From Chionis minor (Eukaryota; Chordata; Aves; Charadriiformes; Chionididae), in the NCBI GenBank assembly GCA_013398295.1, contig VZSF01002047.1:62001-126000 (forward strand): DNA of 64,000 nucleotides, read 5' to 3'. Made by a program: the position numbers and the translations under genes. Of the stretch, positions 37,301 to 51,600 are shown in pieces. Every line of letters begins with the position of its first letter. Position 1 is the stretch's first letter. Under the pieces are notes generated by a model that was given only the letters and a program-made list of their open reading frames with translations, made no database searches and had not been told where the DNA came from.

Positions 37301-40300
37301 GCTCTGAGCTCAACAGGGGGGAAAAAAGCTACCCTGGACAAATAGGGAAGGGCCCAGGCAAGGGGGAACGGATGAAAAAAAGGTTTCACCCTTATGATCG
37401 CCTTCACGATCACCAACATACTAAGCCACGGGCAGGGATTACGGCCTGAGCTCCAGCGCTGGCCACCAAGCAAATTCAGCAAGTTACAGATCAGAGTAAA
37501 GAGCAGATGATTCTGCTCCGTGATGGAGTTGACAAATGACAGATGCTGAGATCAGAAACGAAAGGGATCGGAGGCAGACAGGAGAAAGAAAAGGCAATCT
37601 GGAAAAGAGCAGGGAAGGCAGGTGTGCTGAAAGCCCTACAGAAAGGCCATCTCGCGTGCCGCTCGCGTAACCCTTGCTGTAGCGCTTTCCCAGCCACCTC
37701 TTCATATTTCTGCTAGAAATCTCTGCAAAGGAAGCGGGAAGAGCTTTTAGAGATAAATGGAATGCGTTGTGTCAGACAAGCAAATGGGCGGAGGACATCA
37801 TCCACCTGCAGCTCAGCTCAGGCACGCAGCCGGGCTGGAAAACAGAGCGCGCAGAGTCTAACCGCATTCCCTCTCCCCTCAGTTTATAACTACTTTGTGG
37901 ATATCGTTACGTGGAACAAGGACACCAGAAGAGGCACCTTCAGCATCATACTAGCCGATGAAACCGGGAAGAAGGCAGAATCTAAAGTTAATCCGTAAGT
38001 CAGAAAAACGCATCTCTCCCTCTTTCCTTCCCTTTCCTGGGAGCGTTCCAGCCCGGCTCCAGCAGCCCAAGACAGCTGGGGTGAACCTGGGCCTGAATAT
38101 GTAACCATCCAAACCAATTCATTCCACTTGGAGAGGCAAATTAATGACTGGTGTTGACGTGGACATGCAAGTTCCTGATTGATCTCAACGCGCTTCAGCC
38201 GAACAAGTCCTGCTCAACTCGTTTTCCCAAGTGTCTCTCACTGCACCTTCTCCCAGCCCTATCAGCTCGCACAGCAGCAATCGGCACAGCTCCCTGGGGG
38301 CTGCACAACAGGGTCACCCCGCTCTGCCGAGCACCCGACAGCCCACCAGGCTCACACACACACACATAAACACCTCTGACAGGTTAACACTTGTCCTGTT
38401 TATCAGGCCTCCTAAAACTTCCAAACAAGGCCAGTCGTTTTGAATGTTGCAACCGGGAACACGCTGCCAGTCACATCTGCACGCTTCACCTTCGTAAGGG
38501 AAACCTTCAGCTCTGGCCGCACAACCAGCTACACGAAGCGCACGTTGGCGTGGCCACAGCCTTCTTGTGCTCTTGTTCTCTGCTCCTCCTGCCCCACCAC
38601 GGGTGCAGTTTTCACGCACATCTCAAAGTGGGACTGGCCAAAAAGGACCAAGGCCAAACCCCAACCCTGCGAGGCGTCATGTCCGTGCTGTTTTCCTATC
38701 CCGCTGGATTACTCTCCACTAATTCTAGTCGTCACTGCATCGTTTCACGGATGCTTCTGCTGCGTTTGCCAGAAGAGAACTATCAAAAATTTAGTTGGGG
38801 GCATTAATACCCTCCCCCCGGCAAGGTACAGCCTTCTGTTTGCAGAGCTACCTCAGCCACACAGCGCTGTTACAAACAGGTTTTTATACACACCAACTTA
38901 GTCTGCAAACCCCATGGATGAGCCAGTGCTCAGGTGCGCACAGCCAGCCAGGTATGAACATCGTTTGGGTCTGTCTCACACGGGTTCAAAGCAGAATCTC
39001 AGCGAGGATTCTGCTTCGGGACCAGAGCAAACAGCATCAGACCTCTGTGTCCCCCACTCCCCTCCCCAAATAACTGAGTCCAGAAGTGGCTGAGGAGGTT
39101 CACGCATAGAAACCTGAATCCATATCCATTTCCTGTAAATCAGAAACTGATCCCAAGTTCAGTTGTCTTCCTCCCCTCGCACTGTTTCTAATGTTATACT
39201 GAATATATTAAAACCCGTGCTATTCCCTTGGTGACTCCCTGACACCTTGTCCGCTTTATCTTTAGAGAAGCTGCAGCCTTTCAGCGGTACAACCAAATCA
39301 CTTTGCTAATTGGATTCGACCAGGACTTTGAAAACGTAGAAAGAATTTCCTTGACGTTTTCCACGGGATCTGTCATCGGCCCAAAATTCAAACTCAGAAT
39401 TCTCCAAATGAGGTTCCGGTCACTTACAAATCCAGAAAGGTAAGCAGAGGTTTGCAAATCCTTTCTGTTGTTGCAAACCAGACAGAAGTAAATGAACCTC
39501 TCAGATGCCTGGCCTAGCGGAGCTTGTCCAGAATTATATTTATTTCACATTTAATAATTCTTGCACACATGTCTTGGGAATAAATTCTGCCTTTAGTGCG
39601 CACACACAAATCCCACAGATGAACCTGAACACAGAGGTTGGCTTATTGTACTGAGAAACACGTAACGAGTGGTCCGACTCTGACGTGGTCCAACATTTTA
39701 ACCTTTGGGGAGGAAAATGACCTTTGAGTAGGTACAGAGAAGCCGCGCAGGCCTGACCTCTGGGCTGAAAGTAAATGCAGCTGGCAGGGAAATACAGATG
39801 TCCAGCCCCAAGTACACATTTTATATCCCAGTCGATTTCTCCATCCGGTCACACAGGGAGATTAATTTACTCCTGGAATTCCAGCGACTGGGAGCTGCTA
39901 CGCCCTGAAGCGCTGACTATTGCCCACAACATAGAATCATAGAATGGTTAGAGTTGGAAGGGACCTTAAAGATCATCAAGTTCCAGCCCCCCCTGCCATA
40001 GGCAGGGACAACATCATGAGCTACCCACCAGGACATTTGCTGATGAGATTTCTACAGCTGCTTCAATTATCTTGTTAAACCTCTCTCTGCTCTGCGGTCC
40101 TACCCTTTGCCCTTAAACTTCCCTGATTTTTTTGGGCACCTTTGGAGGAAGGGATCTCTGCCCGAGCTCAGCGACTACAGAACCTCTTGGGTTGACCTTG
40201 CGTGGACACCCAGCCATACGTGCTTTAAATTTGGGTTAAAACAGGGACTGCACACCACAGAGCGAGAAGGGTGGAGCCAAAAAAATAAAAAAGACAGAGC

Positions 40301-40749
40301 TGCAGGACAGGTTTCTTTGCAATTCACGAGGGTCTGCCACCCGTACCTTAGTCTTAGGATAAGGAAAAGATTGCGCAAGTGTAATAAGCAAAGTCCTTCC
40401 AATACCTCCATTTCCTTGATTTGTTTTCCCGGGGAGGCCAAGCAGGAGATAACGTAGGGCAGAATGAAAATAGGCCCGAGGCATCTCTGACCTCGCGAAG
40501 GCTCAAAGTCCATCTCTTTTGAGGTGGGCTTCACGCCAGTTGTGTTGAGAAACAGACTTATTTCACCTGAGCCTCCCCGCGGACCGGGGGGAAGGGGAGG
40601 GAGGGGGGGAATACCAGAGAGTCAGATTTTTGATATTTGCCTCACACCGGCTGTTTTTGCGCAGACCGCAGCTGTGCAGGTACGACCTGGTCCTGCCGGA
40701 GAACACCGAAAAAACCTTCAGGCCCATCCCGTGCTCGGGCAGGAGCTGA
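28296..40749 (+). CDS. LIPH: LIPH, membrane-associated phosphatidic acid-selective phospholipase A1 alpha, complete
   Basis: Secreted/membrane-associated lipase of the pancreatic lipase family. The known enzyme releases 2-acyl lysophosphatidic acid from phosphatidic acid, a ligand for LPAR6 in skin and hair follicle. Ten coding exons: 28296-28347, 32278-32645, 33313-33421, 33537-33638, 34620-34709, 35784-35951, 36836-36931, 37883-37994, 39266-39439, 40665-40749. They splice in frame to 451 aa, the human length. Residues 1-17 are a signal peptide ([17 protein letters not shown]). The catalytic triad is Ser155 (GVSLG), Asp179 (LDPAGP) and His249 (CDHQRS). The C-terminal ~110 residues form the PLAT-like domain. 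Sequons NAS and NIT are present, as is the cysteine pattern of the family. Choice over LIPI rests on near-identity to LIPH blocks and on TMEM41A/MAP3K13 being the known LIPH neighbours. A skin-appendage role in birds is inference. Confidence 0.96.
28348..32277. other. LIPH intron 1
   Basis: 3.9 kb intron. Apart from an AT/GT simple repeat at 29663-29698, I see no exon, CR1 body or RNA gene in it. Open stretches on both strands show no family resemblance. Confidence 0.65.
29663..29698. repeat. (AT)n(GT)n compound microsatellite
   Basis: ATATATAT runs interrupted by CT, followed by TGTGTGTG, in LIPH intron 1. Confidence 0.85.
32278..32645 (+). CDS. LIPH: LIPH exon 2
   Basis: 368 nt, residues 18-140. 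It contains the conserved [20 protein letters not shown] and [20 protein letters not shown] blocks of the lipase core, including the oxyanion-side HG motif. Acceptor TTTTCAG, donor TTG|GTAAGT. Confidence 0.97.
33313..33421 (+). CDS. LIPH: LIPH exon 3 (nucleophile Ser)
   Basis: 109 nt, residues 141-176 plus one base. It holds [15 protein letters not shown], with the GxSxG nucleophile Ser155. Acceptor ATCCCAG, donor ACAG|GTAAGC. The following intron is only 115 nt. Confidence 0.97.
33537..33638 (+). CDS. LIPH: LIPH exon 4 (catalytic Asp)
   Basis: 102 nt, residues 177-210 plus one base. [20 protein letters not shown] carries catalytic Asp179, then [13 protein letters not shown]. Acceptor GTTGCAG, donor GATG|GTAGGT. 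Confidence 0.97.
34620..34709 (+). CDS. LIPH: LIPH exon 5
   Basis: 90 nt, residues 211-240 plus one base. [20 protein letters not shown] then [10 protein letters not shown]. This covers the short lid region typical of the PLA1 subfamily. Acceptor TTCTCAG, donor TCTG|GTAATT. Confidence 0.95.
35784..35951 (+). CDS. LIPH: LIPH exon 6 (catalytic His)
   Basis: 168 nt, residues 241-296 plus one base. [20 protein letters not shown] holds catalytic His249; then [19 protein letters not shown]. Acceptor ATCTAAG, donor CTAG|GTAAGG. Confidence 0.97.
36836..36931 (+). CDS. LIPH: LIPH exon 7
   Basis: 96 nt, residues 297-328 plus one base, [20 protein letters not shown] to KEPFC. Acceptor CCTATAG, donor TGCA|GTAAGT. 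Confidence 0.94.
37883..37994 (+). CDS. LIPH: LIPH exon 8
   Basis: 112 nt, residues 329-365 plus two bases, [20 protein letters not shown] to AESKVN. First strands of the C-terminal PLAT-like domain. Acceptor CCCTCAG, donor ATCC|GTAAGT. Confidence 0.95.
38352..38366. repeat. (CA)n microsatellite
   Basis: Seven CA units in LIPH intron 8. Confidence 0.85.
39266..39439 (+). CDS. LIPH: LIPH exon 9
   Basis: 174 nt, residues 366-423 plus two bases, including [20 protein letters not shown] and [16 protein letters not shown]. Acceptor CTTTAG, donor AAAG|GTAAGC. Confidence 0.95.
39931..40012 (-). mobile_element. CR1 LINE 3' end fragment
   Basis: ATAGAATCATAGAATGGTTA followed by the complement of a CR1 3' end (GTTGGAAGGGACCTTAAAGA) and a CCCCCCTGCCATAGGCAGGG stretch. 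Similarity fades after about 40012. A different CR1 subfamily from the copies at 15 kb and 50 kb. Lies in LIPH intron 9. Confidence 0.9.
40665..40749 (+). CDS. LIPH: LIPH exon 10 (stop)
   Basis: 85 nt, residues 424-451 and [21 protein letters not shown] then RPIPCSGRS. Acceptor TGCGCAG. Gives a total of 451 aa. Confidence 0.95.
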
Positions 40750-40813
40750 GCGGCCGGACGCGCCATGTAACGCCCGGCATTTCCACAGGGACTCACCTCA
40801 GGGCTCCTCCTGC

Positions 40814-40837
40814 NNNNNNNNNNNNNNNNNNNNNNNN
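40814..40837. other. assembly gap (24 N) beside a G run
   Basis: 24 N immediately followed by 12 G (40838-40849), between LIPH and TMEM41A. The true length of the gap is uncertain. Confidence 0.99.
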
Positions 40838-40838
40838 G

Positions 40839-43049
<2,211 letters not shown>

Positions 43050-46000
43050 TGGCTCCGGCGCCCCACACGTTGGGGGACTGCCTCGCAAAAGCTGCGGGCT
43101 TCTGTTCCTGCGGGTTGTATTCTGCATGCGCTGTGCCACGGTGGACCAAGGACAAGTGCAGTTTTTAATCGTTCTTCTGATCTAAGAGGAGGTGTAAGGT
43201 TCTTATTTTTAATGGATGTTTAACTGTGCATGTATCTGCACGGAGAGTGCTATACAGGGGCTTTGTAAACACTTGGAAGTTCATGTGCCTGTTTCCTTTA
43301 AATCAGCCTGTGTCTCCAGCCTGCCTGAGGGTGTTGCCAGCCCACAGCGAGTGCATTAGCAATGGGGAAAAAATAGCGGGGGTGTTGGTATCCCGTGAGG
43401 AAGGCAAGGTGGAACCCCCTGGTTCCTCCCAGCTCTTGAACGCGGGGGCCAAGTACCCACCCTCCCTGGGGTTTCCCTGCCAGCGAGGGTCACGGGCTTC
43501 CCTTGGGCTCCCGCACTTCCCACCACGTCCGGCTTTGTGAGCCCAGCGCGTCTCGCTGGTGTGACTGATGGGGCAGCCGGCAGCTGCTGCCCGCTCCGAG
43601 AGCAAGGCAGGGGCTGGTATCCTGCCCTGCCTCATCGCTCCGGGGCTCTGAGCTGTCGCAGCGGCTGCTTTGCACCACCACCAACTCCAGGAGCAGTGTC
43701 TCCCAGCTCTAGGCAGGCCCTCCTCCCTCCTGCCCTCTCCAAACCCATACTTACTTAGCTTTTTTGGCCTAAAACGACGAACCATGCACTTTTGTGCTGT
43801 TAGGTGCAGTAGTACAGGTACCAAGTTGAGGAAAAAAAACCTGTTTTAGGGTCCCTGCACCTTCTGGAGGAGAGCTTGCACGTCTGCTGTCATGCAGCCG
43901 CTAAGTAAGCATGCCCGGCAGCAAAATCGTTCAGGATTTGGGGCCAGCTGTGAGCTGCCTGTACGTACCTTTCACAGGTCAGAACACACGGGATTGTTTC
44001 CGCGGTCTGCCAGCAGCTGCTACTCCCCACACAGACTAAAGCGGGGGGAAAAAAAATAGCAATGGATGTGCCCGGCTGGAAGTGATTTGTCCTTCAGAAG
44101 CATCATTAAACCTACACGGTTTAGAAGGAGGTTTCCAAATAAGCAGGTAGGCTCTGTCCCAGTTGCTGGAGAAGAGCAGCCCCCAGGGATGATGCTACGC
44201 TCCTGGGTTTTTGGTATTTGCACCTCATTGCTCTACTACTGCGTGTTTGGAGGGCAAACTCGTGGAGAAAAGAAAGGTTCTGGCATGGGAGGGGGCAGAT
44301 GGGAGACCCCAGGGCACTCGAGAAGCTGACGGAGTGAATGCTTCCTCCATTTCAGCACCTTCCCCAGCAGCAGGGTTGGAACTGAGTGGCAAGGCAGGGT
44401 TCCCAGGATGAGAAGTCACAGTTGTAGCCATCCCCCAGCTCACATGGCAAAAATCACACGTTTGACAAGCGCAAAAGCCAGCGCTTGGAGACACCTGGGT
44501 GTGTGGTCAGCTACCTGTGTCCAGCCCAGCCTCTGCCCTGCTCCTTGGAGCTCCCTCCACCTCAGCTGCGTGTGTGTGTTCAGAGACCAGCAGCGATAAG
44601 CTGCTCGCTAACGTAGCATTAGTTATTAAAAAGCTTCGCGACGTTATCCCGAAGTACGTGAGAAACCATTCCCAGATCACCAGACCAGCCTGAGAAGCGT
44701 TGAAGTACACTGGCTTTTTATTCCATGCATTGTTTGCTTTGATAGTCATTCTTGTTTCCATCACTGTACACTGTTCAATACAAAAAAAAAAAATAATAAT
44801 CAAGTTTGTATCAGGAATCCGCGGAGCAGGGAGGAGAGAGATGAACACTACTGGACAGGGCTGAGATGAAATGGTTACTTAACACGACAGTGGGGAAGGC
44901 AACATTCAGCTCTCGGAGAAAAATCTAGGCTAGTGTTCAGGAGCTGTCAGCAGCCAGGAGAACTGGATCGGGGCAGGCGGGACGCTGCGAAGGGAACCCC
45001 ACGGTTTACTGCTGCCCTGTGAACGCAGTGTTGTTACTGCGGGCAGGAAGCGGGCCGGGTCTACGCCGCCCAGCCCCTGCTAGGAGAGAAAGTGCAAGGA
45101 ACCGCAGCGAGACACCCACACGGCAACGTGGAGATGGCGCCTACCTGCAATTCCGGGTAGGTTTCACTACGGGAAATGCCCGTATCCCCTCCTGCGGAAC
45201 GGAGAGCGACCCTCCCGGGACGGCGGAGGGCTGCGGAGCCTCCCCTGCCCGCATGCAGGCGAGGGCACCAGCTGTGCGGGCAGGGGGACGCTGGGATGAC
45301 ACCTCCACGGGTACAGGGTGACACGTTTAGGCAAAAGGGGGCAGCCCTAGTGTCAGTGCCAGTGGGATGCTGCGTAGCAGGCAGCAGTTAGGAGGAGCGA
45401 TGCTGGACTGTTAACGGTGTGCAGAAACTAGAGCTAAGTGTGGCAGCAGGCGACCTGAAGGGTTCAGCTTTGCTTTTCCAGGCTGCAGAACAGGACAGCG
45501 CGTCCCCGGGCAAGGATAGGGAGGAATTGCCACGCACCCGGGACAGCTGGCCCAGAAGGGTCCCAAAATCCCCCACATCAAAGCTTCTAATGCTTCTCTG
45601 CAAGCCCGGAGGAGCTTCATCACACAGTGGAGGAGCTCTAAGGGGGAACCACGGCTGCCAGAACCCCTCTGGGATCTTTTTGTTAGGGACTGGATCACGG
45701 CAGACTGAGATCCCTGCAGCACGGAGACCCGTGCTAGAGGCAGCTCTGCTTCGGGGCTGTTGCTGCAGGGCTGCCCTAGGACACCAGTGGGCACCGCAGG
45801 GGCATGGACGGGGTTGACATGGCACTGCCCGCAGGCAGCCAACATTCCTGCCCCTGGGAGCTCAGGAAGCCTGCCAGACCTGAGCGGCAGTCTCTCTCCA
45901 GGGGCGTTAAGGCCTGGAATCCTCTGCTGTGGGGGGCACTGGGCAGTAGTTCTCAACCTCTCTCTAGTTTAGAGTGCGGTATGTTACGGGCACACAGTTC

Positions 46001-48583
46001 TCCACCACGAAATTCCTGCACCCTGGCCTCCAGCCTCCTGAGTAACCACCTGCACCGCACCGAAACCCCTCTCACACCACAACAGCAAAGCCGTCTCTGG
46101 CCCTGCCACCTCCTCCTGCTGCTGGCCGAGAGACAAAGAACATTTGGGAGGAGAAACGAGGGATGGGAAGGGAGAGGAAGCAAGAAACAAGCCAGGGAAG
46201 AGCTTCACTCCCCACGACATTCCCACCTCCACCCAGAGCTGAGTATCGCCACTGCAGGCGGGGGTGAGCTGATCGCTCCCTCTCTGGCAGCCTGTTTGGT
46301 CCTGCAGGGGTGACCCACGCTGGGGATCCACCGCTGGCCACCCCTGATCTCCAACACCCACCGCCTGGAGCGATTGCCCTTCTCTCTGCTTGGCCTTGTG
46401 GATGCTCTTGCCAGGGGACGGGGTGATTCACTTTGCCATCAACTCAAGAGCCACTCGTTCCCAGACCACCGCTGCCCCACCAGCTGAGGGACTGCCAACT
46501 CCACCAGCAACACGGGCAAATTGCAGCATCGACCAGGAGGAATATCACAGGGCCCACGGGGCTGACTGCATCCATCCCTCTGGGACCGGCCTTGAGAGGT
46601 TCTGCGCACCGGTATAGCAGCATCCTTGGAATTCAGGAGAGGGAGCAACTACCGACAGCCTCCGAGACCGGCTCGTCTCCCATCCCTCCCCCAGCGACCA
46701 GGGAGAAGGCAACATCACACAAACACATTACAATTGTGCTAGCGGTGAAGCCAACCTTCTGATCTACAGAAATGATAATAAATAATAAAATAACATCATA
46801 ACTTAAGATCTGTGTGTAGTCCAGCTACAAAAATTTAAAAATACGGGATAATTTAACTCATACAATACTGCTCTCTGTATAAGTAAGACATTTTCCTTCA
46901 TTTTGCCGTGAGGCTATAAATTACCACAGTTAAATTCAAACCAATATTTTAACATAAAAATGTAAACAAACAAAGCAACAGAAGTACCTGTCCACGGTCC
47001 GTTCCTGCCCTTCATCCCAGGCTGGTGTGCCAGTCTGCAGAGCAGCCCCCAGTGCCAGCCAGCACGCTGGGAAGGGCAGAGGGAAAGCTCTTGCAGGGGA
47101 GGGGGGAACATCAACTAAGGAAGGGAATGGGTTGGGGCAGGGAGGCGGGGGGGAAGGAAACGTGCTCTATCATTTTGTTCTCTTTAAATAGTGATTTAGA
47201 AGAGTAGTGTTTGAAGGGAAGGCACTATGAGTTCTATCAGAAAACAAATTTTTCTCATCTGCCAATGCCTCGGCCTGTCACACGCGAGTATTATCCTCAC
47301 TTGCACCTGCAGAGTTTCAGCTCGAAGGAGGAACAGAGGCCCCAGGGCCGACCCAAGCCCCAGCTGTGCTGCAGCCGCCACCAAGATTCCCCGTGCAACC
47401 TGCTTTGCACAAAGCCTGACATGAAGGGCAGGCAGCTGTCAATGCTTTTGAGAACGTACAGTGAATAAGGAGACAGAGCAGGGCCGATGCTCTTATCTAG
47501 GCCAGTGATTCCCAGTCTTTCCCCCTCCACACACAGCTCTCTGCTGGTTACGGACGCCGCTGCGGGTGAGAGACTGCTGCTCCAAGTCCAGTTTCCTCCC
47601 CAGATGAGTGCTCGGGCTCTGCAGAATGTGCTTTCCACGGTTTGCAAGTTCTTGCTTTTCCAACACTGATTTGATTGATTTCTTTGACTGACTGAAACAG
47701 ACAGGAGGTAAGAGGAGGAAGTAAACTGGGAAATGGCACGCTGCATCGGAAAGAGGTTTCCCTGCTCTACTGGAGGTCGACACTGCCAGAGTGAAGCAAG
47801 GACGATGTTAAGAAGTGCTCTTATACCAATTCTCGAGAGGACGAGGTTAGAATACATTTGCAGGATCTCACAACAAAATGCTGATTAAAAAAAGAAACTA
47901 AAAATCCTTAAAATAAAACCCACTATTACATTCCTGGGGATGTATCGACTCAGAAGACCCTGGATGTTAGCACCTTGGTACCAATTTTCTCCAGGAACAT
48001 GTCCACCTTCTGATTAAAAATGACCCAGCTGGTTATACTGAATACGCTTTGTTCACAGGTTACCCTATAGTAAGGTCTTTTTATGCTTCCTCATTGGATA
48101 AGACTGAGTGGTTTAGTTTTCTTGATCTGTTCTCCCATCTTCAGGGCCACGAGGCCTGGTCCCCTGTGAAAGCAGCAAGAGAATCCCCCCGCGTCCGTAC
48201 ACAAAACTGTCCAGGCAGGACTCCCAGGATGTTTCTCTGTAGTGTGCTTGCTTTCTGAACTTTTTTTTTTTTTGCAACAAGTCTGTGTCTATAAATACAA
48301 TCCACTCTTTACAGTAAAAAGTGTTAAAATGTCAAAAAAATAAATATCCATGTTACAGTAACTAGATTATTCAATAAAATACATCCCTGCCATTCTTGAT
48401 TGAAATGCTCAAAGAGAATTAATTTCATTTGGACATTTTCCAGAGATTCGGGTTATTGCAAATCACTCCTGGGGTGGGAAGGAGAAGCATCTTCTCTTCC
48501 TGTAAAGTGTGATGAAGGGGAATGAAGTGGAATCTCAGGGAAATCAAAATGCCGGTATCAGGAAGCTTTGGGGGAGATCTGTG
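43050..48583. other. TMEM41A-MAP3K13 convergent 3' region
   Basis: 5.5 kb between two stop codons facing each other; it should hold both 3'UTRs. No exon, CR1 copy or RNA gene was recognised. The GC-rich part (about 43.3-46.7 kb) has long open stretches on both strands with no family resemblance. Plus-strand AATAAA hexamers cluster at 46777-46789; a minus-strand one lies at 44717-44722. Confidence 0.6.
44717..44722 (-). terminator. MAP3K13: candidate distal poly(A) signal for MAP3K13
   Basis: AATAAA on the minus strand (TTTATT on plus). It was the only such hexamer I found on that strand between the MAP3K13 stop and here, implying a 3'UTR of about 3.9 kb. Non-canonical closer sites are possible. 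Confidence 0.4.
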
Positions 48584-48685
48584 TTACCAAGTAGCAGAGC
48601 TGCAGGGCTTATTGGTCCTGACGGTGGCATCAGAACACTCCCCTTCGGAAGAGTCACAGTCTGATTCTCCAAACTGTGCTGGGTT
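48584..48685 (-). CDS. MAP3K13: MAP3K13 last exon (stop)
   Basis: 102 nt, 33 codons and [23 protein letters not shown] then [13 protein letters not shown], the conserved C-terminus. Acceptor TTTGCAG. Confidence 0.98.
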   Translation of the reverse strand, partial: NPAQFGESDCDSSEGECSDATVRTNKPCSSATW

Positions 48686-51600
48686 CTGCAAAGCAAAAGG
48701 AAAGGGGAAGACTTGAGCAACATTCCTGCGCTGCAGATCAACCACACCACCCTGATCTAGCAGCAGGCAGGCAAAGGAGGAGAGATTGGCAGCAACACAC
48801 AAGCACCCTACCAAAGGTCCCCTGTCTCGCCTCAACAGGGGGACAGCAGAAAAATATCCGGTCAGAGCACCACCAAGCACAGAGTTACGAGAAGATGGTG
48901 CAGTGGGCTCTGCCCTACCCCTCCCAACCACCTGAAAGACGGTGCAAGGAAGTTTTGTCAGCAAGGCTGCCCATGGATAAGGTTCCAGCAGACAGTTTAT
49001 AGCCCTTGTTTCATTATCTACTTTATGTGCTGTTTTTTATCCTACTTGATGCAACTGCAAATCCAACGGCCTCCCAGTATGATACTCATCTCAACCAGCA
49101 AATTATGTTCAGCTTTGTTTGCGCTACTTTTCCTCATCTATTAATCTGGCCCAATAGGAGAAAGACTGGGTATTTAAGCAGTTGCTCTGCTGTAGTACAT
49201 CTACCACAGCGTTTCTTAAGGCAGTCATCCAACTTTCTGGCCCTCGGGTTCCTTTCCATAACTTTTTTTTTTTTTTTTAAACTTGGTCAAAAGAAGAGGG
49301 GATTGCTGACCTTACTCACCTCACAGCTATGTTCATCCGCACAAAGTTTGCCCAGAGACATCTGAGTCTTGACTCTCCGCACAGCACACTCTTTGTCTGA
49401 AAGCCCGTCAGACTGGGTGGAGATTTCAATGGGGATCTCGGGAGTCTGGGACAACATGTCCTCCAGCTTCTCAGCCAGCTCGTCTTCCAGCTTGGTGGCC
49501 AGCTCATCCGGGCTGTTCGAATGATCGCTTGTGTTCCCCTCCTCTCCATCTGACACAGAGAAGTTCTCCGAGCTGAAGGTCGAGTAGGACTGGCAGCTAC
49601 TAATGCAGCGGTGAGGTCTGCAAAGCAGGAGAGTAGTTCAGCTCATGTCACAGTGCCTCTGATTGCAGAGGAAAAGCCATTTCCCGGGTGCTGCGTTTGG
49701 CTACTCTGCTCCGACTGGCCTTGACTCCCGGTGCCCACTCAGCCCTGGGTGAGCCTGTCCCCGCAGGAGCCCACTGCCAGCTCGGAAAGTTACAGCTTCT
49801 CAGTGGACAGGTTTCTGCGCATGCTCTTACCACGTAGAGTAAGAACGAGCTGGCGAGCCAGCCCAGCGTTACAGTTCCAGCACAAGGAACTCTGCTTCTG
49901 ACAAGCAGCAAAGGAACTGGGCAGCTTGCTTTCACAGAATCACTTGGGTTGGAAGAGACCTTCAAGATCATCAAGTCCAACCATAAACGTAACACAGCTA
50001 AACCACCCCTAACCCATGTCCCTCAGCACCACGTCTACCTGGCTTTTAAACACCTCCAGGGATCGTGATTCTTCCACTGCCCTGGGCAGCCTGTTCCAAT
50101 GCTTGACAACCCTTTCGGTAAAGAAGTTTTTCCTAATATCCAAACTAAACCTCCCCTGGCACAACTTGAGGCCATTTCCTCTTGTCCTATCTCTTGTTAC
50201 TTGGGAGAAGAGACTGACCCCCACCTCACTACAACCTCCTTTCAGGGACTTGTAGAGAGTGAGAAGGTCTCCCCTCAACCTTCTCTTCTCCAGGCTAAAC
50301 AATCCCAACTCCCTCAGCCGCTCCTCATCAGACTTGTTCTCCAGACCCCTCACCAGTTTCGTTGCCCTTCTCTGGACACGCTCCAGCACCTCAATGTCCC
50401 TCCTGTACTTTGGTGCCCAAAACTGAACACAGCACTCAAGCTGCGGCCTCACCAGAGACCGCTCAGGCACAGTGCACACAACACTGCCTGGTTGCGTCTC
50501 CACGCTGGGCTACAGGCTTGATCCTTCCAGCAAAGTCCTTGAGCAAAACAGTTCCGAGCCCTAGGAAAGGCTTTACATCAACCCTCCAAGAGCCTCCTCC
50601 CACCTTCCGAACACATCTCCAGCTGAGTCATAACTGATCTGCAAGGCTGGCAGCACGAGCGCTGCAAAGCGTTGGGCTGCCTTTCACATCTTGGAGCTAT
50701 GGAAATTTACCACCTTTTGAGTGTTTTAGTCCCACAGCTGCATCTTTAAATTCACCTGTTCTTATTTGGTCTGGTCTGCTACATGTTCATAGCAGCTGAT
50801 CTGCCCCGCAGCGTATTTCTCTTGAACAGTCCTTTTTCCTAAAGGAAGGCTGTACTGTAGGGTTCAAGCTCATTCAGCTGGGAATATCTGCACTACCTGG
50901 CAGTGATCCCAACAGCCGGGCCAGAAATTAGGTACGTGCGCCCAAAAAAAAAGCTCACAGTTACTTGAATGTGGAAATTGCCTCATGTCAGGATTCAACA
51001 GTAACGGTGCAAAATATCAGTTGACTGAACATGCCAGGAGACCCACAACAGGTCATCACATTGAATTCAGGAAAGGCAATTTGTCTTTCAAGTCAGTAAA
51101 TCACAGAAGCAGCAACGATCACACAGGAACCGCGTGAGTCAGAAAGCTCCTACAGCCCAGCATTCCATCTCCAAGCCCAGGCAGGAAGAAATAATCTGGG
51201 AAAAGTATGAGAACAGGGCGTGCAGGCAGAGCCTGCTTTCTCCTGGCATATCTTCCCGGTTTGTACCATTCAGCAGATCAGACTTCCGAGCTGAAGATCA
51301 AACCTGGATGACAGGGCTCAACAGCCACTGATGGATCCTTAACACCACAAATTTAACACCTGTGACCTGTTTATGTTTTGATTTCCACAGCACACCTTGA
51401 CAATGAGCTCCACACCTGAAAATGTTTCGGATGGAAAAAGCACTTCCTTTTGTTCATTTTAAACTCCGTTTGCCTCACTAGGTGTCCCTAACATGAATGT
51501 GAGTAATCATTCCTTGTCCGTTTTCTCCACATAACTCACAATTTCATGCACCTCCAGTACTGCTTCTCCTCCTGCTAGACAAAGATTTCTCATGGACTTA

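Noticed and set aside
44781..44805. Poly-A tract followed by AATAAT as a retrogene tail
   Set aside because: No gene-like body or target-site duplication upstream; a simple A-rich tract is enough.
45388..46431. Overlapping 120-180 codon open frames on both strands
   Set aside because: GC-rich 3'-flank sequence open in several frames at once; no domain, no splice logic and no conserved motif seen.
50099..50521. 140-codon plus-strand open frame
   Set aside because: Antisense of the CR1 ORF2 tail at 49932-50460.
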